This document shows, one piece after another, positions 16,389-23,299 of a DNA stretch of 64,000 nt. The notes below the pieces were generated by a model. That model ran no database searches. It worked only from the letters and a program-made list of their open reading frames with translations, and was not told the DNA's origin. This DNA is from Asticcacaulis excentricus CB 48 (GTDB lineage Bacteria > Pseudomonadota > Alphaproteobacteria > Caulobacterales > Caulobacteraceae): assembly GCF_000175215.2 (NCBI RefSeq), contig NC_014816.1, forward strand, positions 2,415,001 through 2,479,000, read 5' to 3'. Made by a program: the position numbers and the translations under genes. The first letter of the stretch is position 1. Every line of letters begins with the position of its first letter.

Positions 16389-18812
16389 CTAGCCCTCCAC
16401 CTGACGCTTTTTCGTCCTGAGCGCTTCGTAAAACGCAGGCAGCCAGGCCGCAGGGTCGTCACCGACCTCACCCCGAATGGCGTCAAGCCATTCGACTGAA
16501 CGGGTCGTACCGGCGAGTATGTCCAAAATCTCACCAAGACCGCTGAGATCATAAGACACCACTCTTGAGGTTTGCCCCTGACGTATCAGGCATTTCCGGC
16601 TCGTCTCTCCAAAGGATCTCAGGATCTGAAACTCTGTCGGCGTGAGTTTAAATCCGTCGACATAATCCTCGGCATCCGCCCTAGGATTGGGCAGGAAAAT
16701 CTGAGTGACGCTTTGCTCCACCATGGTCTTCCCTATCGGATGAGCCAGTACGTCTGAGGGGGACTGGGTCACGAAAACACCGAGCCCGCCTTGCTTGCGG
16801 ATCGTCTTTTGTTTGTTGAGGGCAAAGTCCGCAAAGTAAGGATCGCGCAGCGGTTTCCAGAATTCCTCCATGACGTAGATGAAAGGACGCCCATCGATCA
16901 TCTCTTCGGTGCGGTGCAGGAGATAAGCCATCACAGGGGTGCGGATTTCCGGGTCATCGAGGATGTCTGTGTAATCAAACCCGCTGAGTTGCACGCTTGC
17001 CGGATCATGGAGATCGGCCGCGTTGTCAAAGACCCATCCGAGCCGTTCGCCTCTGAGCCATTTTCGAAGTCGCTCGTGCAGACTGTCTGCGCCGGCCCGC
17101 GGGAGGTTTTGCGCGACAAGAGACAAAGACCTCAGCGAGGTGTCTACGCCCGCATTCATGACCGCGCTGACGGCATGGGCCAGAAGCGCCTCTTCTGATG
17201 ACGTCAGGCGCGCTGCCCCATCCCCTCCTGAAACGAGCGTCATCAGAAGGCCTTGGCAGAAGCGTAAGTTGGTCTGCGTCGGCGGAAGCTGAAAGGGATT
17301 GAAACCGGTCGGTCGCCCTGAAATCAGCTGAAAGTAACGCCCGCCTGACGCTCTGATGAACAGCTCTGCACCTCGATCTTTGTCAAAGATGACGGCCCTA
17401 AGACCTTCGTACTTCGTTGACTGCGCCAGAAGGAAGGACTGAAGAGCGGTCTTACCGACGCCGGTGGCCCCGCAGATGAAGGTATTGCCGGGATAGGGCT
17501 CGCCTTGCGCCTTCTGGTCAGGGGGAGAGTCATGAAAGTTGAAATAGTAGGGATGCCCCGATGGCGTGTCGAAAACCGCCAGGGCCTGACCCCAGGGATT
17601 TCCCGACGCCTTGCCTTCGGTGAAGTTATGAAAACCTGCCAGATCGGCAAAGTTCCGGCTGGTTATCAAGGCACTGCGCGGTCTTAGGCGCCAATTACCC
17701 GGCAACTGTGAAAACCACGCGCACTCAGGCACAAGATCAACGGGCGACAATCTGAGACCGGCCGCATCCTGCAGTCTCGCCCGGGCATCGGCGAGATGAC
17801 GCGCGACACGCTTCGGGCTCTCACCAAAAACGGCTAAAGAATAGTGATACTCGCCAAGCTCAAGTTTTCCCGACTGCAGATCATTCATCGCCTGATCCAT
17901 CTGACCCACCTCCTCAAAGGCGGCATCATCCGTCGCAATTAATCGGCCCTTCTGACGCAGCAGCGCACTTAACGCATCGCGCCGGTTGAGGATGGAAAAA
18001 GACTGGGTCTCGACATAATCGTAGTCGACATAAAGGAGCGGATTTAGGAGCCCGGGCTCGGACGTTCTGGGGAAATCCTGAATATCGAGCATGCCTGCAA
18101 AACGGTGTTCAAGCGGATGCCAGATCTCAACGTCAGAACTATATCGCGCGAAGTGAAGTCTTGAGGACGGCAGCCAGGCGGAGATATCTGCGTGGGGTAG
18201 ACCAATGGGCTCGTACACACCATTTAAGAGCCTGCCAAACAGGGTGAGAAGCTCAGATTGAGGGGCTCGATCCGAACCTTTAAGCGACAAGCGTCTCGGC
18301 ATATAGGGCTGAAGGCTCGCTTCAACCTGGTCATTCAGCGCGCTCATGACACTCAAAGCGTCATTGCGTTGCTCCGATGAGGGCAATGAGGGAAGCCGAA
18401 GCCCGGACAGGCGGGAGGGGCAATAGACGATAGATAGATAAAGGGCGTTGGCGCGTTGCTGGCGCTCATTGAGCCGATGCGTATATTTGTCGTGGAGTGT
18501 CTGACAGAAGGGAGAGGCAAATTGCGCGTCAAGGATCAGGCTGCAGGGATGCCTCAGTCGATGCACCCAGAGACTATAATGCCCGCCCCCCAGTGACCGC
18601 AGAAACTGAACAAGGGCTTCTTTTCTCTGCGAAACAATAGCGGGCTCGGCCGTCTCTACGCAAACCCCGTCGAGTTGCCACGTGCTGAGATAGGCCTTCT
18701 GCGATCGCATCCAGACAACCTCAGGCGTCAGGAGACTGGTGAGTGGTATATAGTCGGCGCTCGAAATGCCGCGCCTGCGCGTCCGCTCAAGCTTGAAAGC
18801 GAGATCAGTCAT
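16389..18812 (-). CDS. virB4: Type IV secretion ATPase VirB4 (CagE/TrbE)
   Basis: The 807-residue protein is the large ATPase that drives pilin dislocation and energises the channel. The N-terminal CagE/TrbE domain fills the first 400 residues. Walker A (GATGVGKTA) is near residue 447 and Walker B (FIYVMEEFW) near 647, followed by TQSPSDVLAHP and GFKLTPTEFQIL, which are conserved in VirB4. The start was set to the ATG at 18812, overlapping the virB3 stop by eight bases. An alternative start ten codons upstream lies further inside virB3. Confidence 0.94.
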   Translation of the reverse strand: MTDLAFKLERTRRRGISSADYIPLTSLLTPEVVWMRSQKAYLSTWQLDGVCVETAEPAIVSQRKEALVQFLRSLGGGHYSLWVHRLRHPCSLILDAQFASPFCQTLHDKYTHRLNERQQRANALYLSIVYCPSRLSGLRLPSLPSSEQRNDALSVMSALNDQVEASLQPYMPRRLSLKGSDRAPQSELLTLFGRLLNGVYEPIGLPHADISAWLPSSRLHFARYSSDVEIWHPLEHRFAGMLDIQDFPRTSEPGLLNPLLYVDYDYVETQSFSILNRRDALSALLRQKGRLIATDDAAFEEVGQMDQAMNDLQSGKLELGEYHYSLAVFGESPKRVARHLADARARLQDAAGLRLSPVDLVPECAWFSQLPGNWRLRPRSALITSRNFADLAGFHNFTEGKASGNPWGQALAVFDTPSGHPYYFNFHDSPPDQKAQGEPYPGNTFICGATGVGKTALQSFLLAQSTKYEGLRAVIFDKDRGAELFIRASGGRYFQLISGRPTGFNPFQLPPTQTNLRFCQGLLMTLVSGGDGAARLTSSEEALLAHAVSAVMNAGVDTSLRSLSLVAQNLPRAGADSLHERLRKWLRGERLGWVFDNAADLHDPASVQLSGFDYTDILDDPEIRTPVMAYLLHRTEEMIDGRPFIYVMEEFWKPLRDPYFADFALNKQKTIRKQGGLGVFVTQSPSDVLAHPIGKTMVEQSVTQIFLPNPRADAEDYVDGFKLTPTEFQILRSFGETSRKCLIRQGQTSRVVSYDLSGLGEILDILAGTTRSVEWLDAIRGEVGDDPAAWLPAFYEALRTKKRQVEG

Positions 18813-19137
18813 AACCTTGTCTCTGGTATGAGAGAGGACCAAAAGAAGCGGTCCCCCAATGGCGACGAAAGGGCGCGTGTGCGCGCCGCACGCGAAGACG
18901 CAGCATCCACTGCAGCACCCTCTGATCGTCTTTTCGGGTCACTTGCCTCATGTAGAGGTGGCCGATCACCCAACAGACGCATAGCGCAATAGCCAAGGGG
19001 GCGAAGCGAAACGCAAATGCCCACATCGCCGGAATCAGAAGGATTGCTGCGAAGACGAGGAAGACGCTTAAAGGGACGCCGAGAAACATAGGCGGGCGCG
19101 TACATCCTCTGAAGAAAGGGTCGCGAAACCCCTCCAT
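18805..19137 (-). CDS. virB3: Type IV secretion inner-membrane protein VirB3
   Basis: The 110-residue protein begins DPFFRGCTRPPMFLGVP, the conserved VirB3 opening, followed by two adjacent transmembrane helices (about 20-42 and 44-60) and a basic cytoplasmic tail. VirB3 works next to VirB4 and is sometimes fused to it; here it is separate but overlaps virB4 by eight bases. It begins directly after the virB2 stop. Confidence 0.9.
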   Translation of the reverse strand: MEGFRDPFFRGCTRPPMFLGVPLSVFLVFAAILLIPAMWAFAFRFAPLAIALCVCWVIGHLYMRQVTRKDDQRVLQWMLRLRVRRAHAPFRRHWGTASFGPLSYQRQGYD

Positions 19138-19437
19138 CTAGTTGATCAGCCAGCCCGCAATGGCGGAGGCCCCTCCAACAAGAACGGCCCCTAAGACAAT
19201 GTTGCTGACTTCAGTCCACCTGGCTTGCTGAAAGCCCATCTTGTACCCCGCCCAGGCGATCATGATGGTGAACAAAACCACGCCCACGCCGAGAATGGCG
19301 GTACGGACATTGTCGAGTACGCTGGTTAGCTTCTCGATCTGGGCGAAAGCGGGCACTGGCAGAACGCTGAGACCTCCCACAACCGTCAGAGAGAACGTCG
19401 TCAGAGAGGGCAACGGGATAGAACGGGGAATACGCAT
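19138..19437 (-). CDS. virB2: Type IV secretion major pilin VirB2
   Basis: The 99-residue propilin has a long signal sequence (ending VPAFAQ near residue 32) and two hydrophobic helices in the mature part (ILGVGVVLFTIMIAWAGYKMG and a C-terminal GAVLVGGASAIAGWLIN), as in VirB2 pilins. The start at 19437 was chosen because GGAGG lies six bases upstream on the minus strand (19444-19448). A 22-codon upstream extension of the frame has no ribosome-binding site and would spoil the signal peptide. It is the first gene of the operon. Confidence 0.9.
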   Translation of the reverse strand: MRIPRSIPLPSLTTFSLTVVGGLSVLPVPAFAQIEKLTSVLDNVRTAILGVGVVLFTIMIAWAGYKMGFQQARWTEVSNIVLGAVLVGGASAIAGWLIN

Positions 19438-20120
19438 AATCAACCTCCGGATATAAATTGCTACAATTCTATCTTTGATCGATTTTTTAACAGCACACAA
19501 CATGCGAGCGTAAGTCTATTATGCTATTTTTAGTGGAGTCACATTCTTGGCACACGCGAACAAATCATAAACCCATGGTGGCGTAATGTAATTTTCCCCC
19601 ATAAGGTGTGTTTTGACGGTCCGGAACGGCAAAAGGACGCTCTCGTCCTTGCGTTTCGCCTTGCAGGCGGATCACGTTTACGTGCTTCGCCATTGCGGCG
19701 AAGGGTCGTGGTCGATCCTTACATGAAGACCGGACCCTATTGGGAAGCGGCAGCCTTAAGGAAGGCCCCGTGAACAACTGAAACAATTAGAAACATTCTG
19801 TTTTAAAAAGGAAAAACTCGCCGCCCTATGACTCATACGCCTTGTATTTAATGTACGAATGCCAGCCGTTCGATGCATTTGAAATAAGTTATATGAGTAT
19901 TGATCCCTCAGAGAATTTCCGCAATGCAGCAAAAAATGCCGACTTGTTCAAAATGTGAGACTTAAAAACGGACTTTTCCTTATATAAGACGCCCCTTTTG
20001 ACCTGAAATCACGCCTTAACGGCTTCCTTTCCGAAGAGACGGAAACGAGTACTGGAATTTTTAAGAGTTCACGCTTATTTTCAAAACAGAGTTAAGTCGG
20101 CGTAACCATGAGGTGTTGCC
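19438..20120. other. Leader/promoter region upstream of the virB operon, no gene recognised
   Basis: About 680 bp without a supported gene. The VirB2 ribosome-binding site is at the left end. The AT-rich stretch 19450-19560 should hold the leftward secretion promoter, but no clear -35/-10 pair was found. The stretch 19600-19760 looks codon-like on the plus strand (TVRNGKRTLSSLRFAL near 19620) but is broken by stops, so it may be a decayed gene. The stretch 19780-20100 is AT-rich and holds a possible promoter for the small gene at 20121. Confidence 0.4.
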
Positions 20121-20303
20121 ATGAGGACCATTACACACGAGACCTTTGCTAGCCCCACCGATCTGACGCGTGCGGATCGTTCACGCGACAATCATGCGGC
20201 TAAGACCCCCTCTTCGTCGCGAACAGAGACACTCGTTCTACGGTGGGCCGCCATTGGTTTCTGCGCGGCGTTTTGGGCCGGGCTCGCCATGCTGGTTTTC
20301 TGA
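20121..20303 (+). CDS. Small single-pass membrane protein, function unknown
   Basis: The 60-residue frame has a charged Ser/Thr/Asp-rich N-terminal half and a C-terminal transmembrane helix VLRWAAIGFCAAFWAGLAML. Support for a real gene is a diverged second copy at 23049-23219. There the reading frame and the helix (one Gly-to-Cys and one Ala-to-Thr change) are kept although the start is lost, and both copies are followed by the same strong terminator. No family was recognised. Upstream, GAGGTG lies near 20110, a plausible ribosome-binding site. Confidence 0.5.
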   Translation: MRTITHETFASPTDLTRADRSRDNHAAKTPSSSRTETLVLRWAAIGFCAAFWAGLAMLVF

Positions 20304-20327
20304 TCTCCCCCCTCTCAGGGCCAAAAG

Positions 20328-20362
20328 AAAAGGCCTCCGCAGATCGTCTGCGGAGGCCTTTT
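20328..20362. terminator. Bidirectional rho-independent terminator after the small membrane-protein gene
   Basis: A perfect 16-bp stem (20328-20343 with 20347-20362, AAAAGGCCTCCGCAGA and its complement) closes a TCG loop. It has A-runs on one side and T-runs on the other, so it can stop transcription both ways. The same hairpin ends the second repeat copy. Confidence 0.9.
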
Positions 20363-20379
20363 CTTATTTAAAACCCCAG

Positions 20380-20430
20380 TCAGTAGCGATTAGGCACAGG
20401 CTTGAACCGCCCTCAGACCGACATCGCAGC
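20380..20430 (-). pseudogene. Remnant of the ahcY 3' end
   Basis: On the minus strand this reads ...FKPVPNRY-stop, matching the [12 protein letters not shown] end of the intact ahcY at 23300. The match covers about 50 bp and then fades. A one-base shift upstream of FKP breaks the frame. It marks a past duplication or replacement of the ahcY 3' end. Confidence 0.7.
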
Positions 20431-20473
20431 CGCATCCGATGCGATAACATTCGAGTTTGCACCCGACGTTGCC

Positions 20474-20527
20474 CTTGCTCCATGCCAGGTGCACGAAAAA
20501 GCCCCCATGAGAACTCATGGGAGCAAG
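20474..20527. other. Nested inverted repeats just inside repeat copy 1
   Basis: CTTGCTCC (20474-20481) pairs with GGAGCAAG (20520-20527). Inside this, CCCATGAG (20504-20511) pairs with CTCATGGG (20514-20521). No T-run follows, so it is not a standard terminator. It lies at the edge of the accessory segment and could be a leftover recombination site. Confidence 0.4.
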
Positions 20528-20591
20528 TCCGGAGATTTACGCAGACTAGAAATTTATGTCGAAGCCGAAGGGGCCTCCGATCTTGATTTAC

Positions 20592-20640
20592 TGCGTATCT
20601 TTGTATATACGTCCTACGGACGTATATACAAAGATACGCA
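20592..20640. promoter_or_regulatory. 49-bp near-complete palindrome, probable operator of the AbiEi gene
   Basis: Two perfect 23-base arms (20592-20614 and 20618-20640) are separated by TAC. Each arm contains the sub-palindrome GTATATAC. It ends five bases before the AbiEi ATG, occupying the place of the ribosome-binding site. AbiEi-type antitoxins are known to autorepress through inverted repeats, so an operator is the best guess. Confidence 0.7.
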
Positions 20641-20645
20641 TATAG

Positions 20646-21554
20646 ATGGCGCGGTTTATCGCTTCACGTTTTCCGGTTAAATTAACCCACGCTGCCGCCC
20701 AACTTGGCGAAATGCTGCGCGAGGCGAAGCTGCCTGTCATATCTGCATTTGGCTTCCATCGGTTCGTTTGGAAGTTATATGCCGGACCCACAGATCAGAA
20801 GCTCTACCTGCGAAGCGATCTACCCTCATCCTCGGACACGTCTCGCCTGCGCCAGAGTCTTAAGAAGGCGGGCCTCATTGGCACCGATCCGGACTACGGC
20901 AAAAGCGTCATCCGCGTCATGACTGTCCCGGATTTGCCCGCCGACGAAATTGTCTGCCTGGCCGACCCCACCTGCTACGTGTCACATCTTTCCGCCATGC
21001 AGAGATGGGGTCTGACCGACCGCCATCCAGAAAGGCTGATCCTGTCGCGTCCTGATCGCCCTACAGCAATAATGGCGCTTCAGGCGCAAATGGACATCGC
21101 CCTCAAGGCTGGTGAAGAAGCGCCTTTTCCCTTGAGGATCGTGGCACATCCGGCAGAGGTTCGCCAACGCCCTGTCATGGCGCTTGAAACGAAGACTGTC
21201 GGCTTCAGCGTGCAGATCCGCGGTAGCCATGTGCGGGTATCGACAATCGGACAAACCTTCCTCGACATGGTTCAAAAACCCGATCTATGCGGAGGCATGG
21301 CCCACATTATTGACATCTGGGAGGAGCATGCACGGTCTTATCTCCAGGAGATCGTATCCGCGGTAGACACCGCCCACATCGCCATTGCCAAGAGCCGGGC
21401 AGGTTATATTCTGCAAGAACGCTTGGGACTCACTAATCCTACCATTGAGTCCTGGAAGGCCCTTGGTCAACGCGGGGGATCGCGTAAGCTCGATCCCGAC
21501 AAGGACTTTGCGCCCGAGTTTTCGGAAACCTGGATGCTGTCTCTGAATGTCTGA
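20646..21554 (+). CDS. AbiEi-family type IV antitoxin / transcriptional regulator
   Basis: The 302-residue protein carries the AbiEi middle motif ADPTCYVSHLSAMQRWGLTD (about 102-121) and the C-terminal stretch RAGYILQERLGL, near the end of which lies GSRKLDPDKDFAPEFSE. In AbiE systems this protein represses its own operon and counteracts the AbiEii nucleotidyltransferase toxin. The ATG at 20646 follows a 49-bp palindrome with no room for a ribosome-binding site. The partner toxin gene begins inside the last codons but is truncated, so this antitoxin appears orphaned. Direct family naming is from memory of the motif pattern. Confidence 0.75.
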   Translation: MARFIASRFPVKLTHAAAQLGEMLREAKLPVISAFGFHRFVWKLYAGPTDQKLYLRSDLPSSSDTSRLRQSLKKAGLIGTDPDYGKSVIRVMTVPDLPADEIVCLADPTCYVSHLSAMQRWGLTDRHPERLILSRPDRPTAIMALQAQMDIALKAGEEAPFPLRIVAHPAEVRQRPVMALETKTVGFSVQIRGSHVRVSTIGQTFLDMVQKPDLCGGMAHIIDIWEEHARSYLQEIVSAVDTAHIAIAKSRAGYILQERLGLTNPTIESWKALGQRGGSRKLDPDKDFAPEFSETWMLSLNV

Positions 21555-21699
21555 GCACCCCATGCAAATCGATATCGCAGCTTGGGTTGAAAGATCCAGG
21601 GCGGACCCTGTGACCTACCGCCAGCGTCAAGGGGTTGAAATCACTCTGAACTCAATCGCCTATCGGCAGCCTTCCGATTGGCGATATCGAGCCCCTTGA
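21547..21699 (+). pseudogene. Truncated AbiEii-type nucleotidyltransferase toxin (N-terminal fragment)
   Basis: A 50-residue frame starts eight bases inside the AbiEi gene and reads MSEHPMQIDIAAWVERSRAD, then PVTYRQRQGVEITLNSIAY, then stops. This resembles the very N-terminus of AbiEii toxins that overlap AbiEi genes. The nucleotidyltransferase core (the GGTSL-like motif) is absent. The sequence changes into integrase-like coding DNA at about 21668, so the toxin was cut off by a recombination or deletion event. Confidence 0.6.
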
Positions 21700-21790
21700 G
21701 GTGTTGGCGGTTCTGAAGAAGATCGAAAAGCAGGGAAACCACGAGACAGCCAAACGCACACGCGTATTACCGCCTCGTAAAGCCTCCTAA
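21668..21790 (+). pseudogene. Fragment of a P4-type tyrosine recombinase (integrase)
   Basis: In the frame ending TAA at 21788-21790 the DNA reads SLPIGDIEPLEVLAVLKKIE, then KQGNHETAKRTR. This is the core-binding segment of P4-like phage integrases (typically LPIGDI...LLAVLRRIE.RG..ETA.R.R). The preceding N-terminal domain and the whole catalytic domain are missing. The last ten residues do not look integrase-like. It is a relic of the element that brought or cut the AbiE module. Confidence 0.7.
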
Positions 21791-21820
21791 TCGCTATATC
21801 TGCATAATTTTAATGTGTTT

Positions 21821-21880
21821 CGAATATTTCGAATATTGCGAGTTATCCCCCAGAGCGTTATATGGTGTATAATGAAGAAT
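21821..21880 (+). promoter_or_regulatory. Tandem 9-bp repeat and -10-like box upstream of the HTH/PIN operon
   Basis: CGAATATTT (21821-21829) is followed directly by CGAATATTG (21830-21838), each containing the self-complementary core GAATATT(C). TATAAT at 21867-21872 suits a -10 box about 27 bases before the proposed start. Toxin-antitoxin promoters are usually autoregulated, so the repeats are a plausible operator. Confidence 0.4.
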
Positions 21881-21898
21881 AAGAATGTGGGCTCGAGA

Positions 21899-22363
21899 AT
21901 GACCGCCATACACGCAGAACATTTCACCGACAGAATGCCGACCGATATTGATCGGGAACGGGCGAACCAACTTCGTCAAATCCTCGCCGAGTTGATCTCG
22001 GAGGATACGCCCGTGTCGATGAAGCTGGCGCTGGAAAAAGGACAGATTGCGGAAGTCACGTTGTCACCACTGCTGGCACAAACCTTTCTTGACATTTCAC
22101 GCCTCATATCGAGCGGCAAGGGCTTTAATATCACGCCGGTGGACGCTGAACTCACCACTCAACAATCAGCCGACATGCTAAACGTCTCCCGTCCCTATTT
22201 CGTAAAGCTTCTTGAGAGCGGCAAAATAAGGTTCTCAAAAATCGGCCGACACAGGCGGATAAAAGCCGAGGATTTGTTCGCCTACAAGGACGCTAGGGAT
22301 TCCGAACGGGCAAAGCTGCTCTCTGATATGGCTCGTGAAGATTCAGAGAACGGCTATTTATGA
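21899..22363 (+). CDS. HTH (excisionase-type) antitoxin of a PIN-domain toxin-antitoxin pair
   Basis: The 154-residue protein has a helical N-terminal half and, at about residues 86-133, an HTH_17/excisionase-like DNA-binding domain (LTTQQSADMLNVSRPYFVKL, then GKIRFSKIGRHRRIKAEDL). It is the first gene of a two-gene unit and overlaps the PIN gene by four bases (ATGA), the usual antitoxin-toxin layout. The start MTAIHAEHF was preferred because the upstream frame runs through the operator repeats and a -10-like TATAAT. It likely neutralises the toxin and represses the operon. Confidence 0.75.
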   Translation: MTAIHAEHFTDRMPTDIDRERANQLRQILAELISEDTPVSMKLALEKGQIAEVTLSPLLAQTFLDISRLISSGKGFNITPVDAELTTQQSADMLNVSRPYFVKLLESGKIRFSKIGRHRRIKAEDLFAYKDARDSERAKLLSDMAREDSENGYL

Positions 22364-22935
22364 GTGATAGGGCGGACCCCTTCTCAATTGTCATAGATGC
22401 AAACGTGTTGGCCGGCGCGCTTACGCGCAACATTGTCTTGAGTTTCGCAGAAGCTGGGTTTTTTCGGCCTTACTGGTCAACACGCATTCTTGACGAATGC
22501 GAAAAGTACATTGCGGAAAAGACCGAGAGTGGCGAAAATGCAAAACGCCAACGCGGAAGAATTGAGGCGGCCTTTCCAGAAAGTCTGGTCAATGGCCTCG
22601 CTGAGATTGAAAACGGTCTTGCCCTTCCTGATCCCGATGACCGTCATGTATTAGCTGCGGCGATCAAAGCCAAAGCTGAAGTTATAGTGACGGAGAATAT
22701 GAAGGATTTTCCGGCCGACCAACTTGTACAACACGATATCGAGGTGATTGCCCTCGACGATTTTGTGGCCGACATTTTAGACCTTGCCGGCCCAGAAGCG
22801 GTGGGCACTCTACGGGTTATGCGGGAACGCTTCAATAACCCCGAAATCACGGCCGATGGCTTGATCCTAAAACTTGAGACATTGAACATGGCAAATACAG
22901 CCAACTTCCTTTCCAGTTTTCGAGACCTGCTCTGA
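22360..22935 (+). CDS. PIN-domain ribonuclease toxin
   Basis: The 191-residue protein has a PIN fold. The first acidic residue is Asp13 in IVIDANVLAGAL, others lie in ILDECEKYIAEK and in LPDPDDRHVLAAAI near residue 90, and VIVTENMKDFP follows. These carboxylates bind the metal used for RNA cleavage in VapC-like toxins. The gene overlaps the HTH antitoxin by four bases. It is longer than typical VapC (about 130), with a helical C-terminal extension from about residue 135, as in the larger HTH-partnered PIN group. All expected acidic residues are present, so it appears functional. Confidence 0.8.
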   Translation: MSDRADPFSIVIDANVLAGALTRNIVLSFAEAGFFRPYWSTRILDECEKYIAEKTESGENAKRQRGRIEAAFPESLVNGLAEIENGLALPDPDDRHVLAAAIKAKAEVIVTENMKDFPADQLVQHDIEVIALDDFVADILDLAGPEAVGTLRVMRERFNNPEITADGLILKLETLNMANTANFLSSFRDLL

Positions 22936-23048
22936 GCTGAATTCTGCGACGCGGGCATTGAAATACCGCACGCCCCCAGATTTGCGTTTGAACACTGCGC
23001 TCCCTACCACCTTAGGGCTTTCCATGGACGCTACCCTCTTCGATCGCT

Positions 23049-23219
23049 ACGCACGAGGCCTTTGCTTCCCCCACCGATCTGACGCGTGCTGATAAGTCAC
23101 GCGACAGTCATGCGGTTAAGCCCCCCTCCTCGTCGCGTCCGGAGGCACTCGTTCTACGATGGGCCGCCATTTGTTTCTGCACGGCGTTTTGGGCCGGGCT
23201 CGCCATGCTTGTCTTCTGA
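23049..23219 (+). pseudogene. Second, start-less copy of the small membrane-protein gene
   Basis: The frame reads THEAFASPTDLTRADKSRD to a C-terminal helix LRWAAICFCTAFWAGLAML and stops at 23217-23219. No ATG, GTG or TTG lies between it and the in-frame stop at 23013-23015, so the copy has lost its start and probably its promoter. Inside the retained part the frame is undisturbed. Confidence 0.65.
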
Positions 23220-23241
23220 TTTTGCCCCTCTCACGGTCAAA

Positions 23242-23280
23242 GAAAAAGGCCCCCGCAGATGATCTGCGGAGGCCTTTTTC
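23242..23280. terminator. Bidirectional terminator between the pseudogene and ahcY
   Basis: An 18-bp stem with one mismatch (23242-23259 with 23063+200, that is 23263-23280) and a TGA loop, flanked by A- and T-runs. It lies 20 bases past the ahcY stop on the minus strand and is a close relative of the hairpin at 20328-20362. Confidence 0.88.
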
Positions 23281-23299
23281 TTTTCTACAGTGACAACAA

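Larger units (their letters stand above)
20132..20430 (+). repeat. Imperfect direct repeat, copy 1
   Basis: This block aligns with 23048-23347 at roughly 80-85% identity by eye. Each copy carries, in order, the small membrane-protein frame, the GC-rich hairpin, and the 3' end of ahcY in antisense. Copy 1 holds the intact small gene but only a short ahcY remnant; copy 2 the reverse. The repeats flank the toxin-antitoxin segment. Confidence 0.8.

Noticed and set aside
19565..19786. A 73-codon minus-strand frame upstream of virB2
   Set aside because: Basic, low-complexity translation without a ribosome-binding site; the plus strand there looks more codon-like but is broken.
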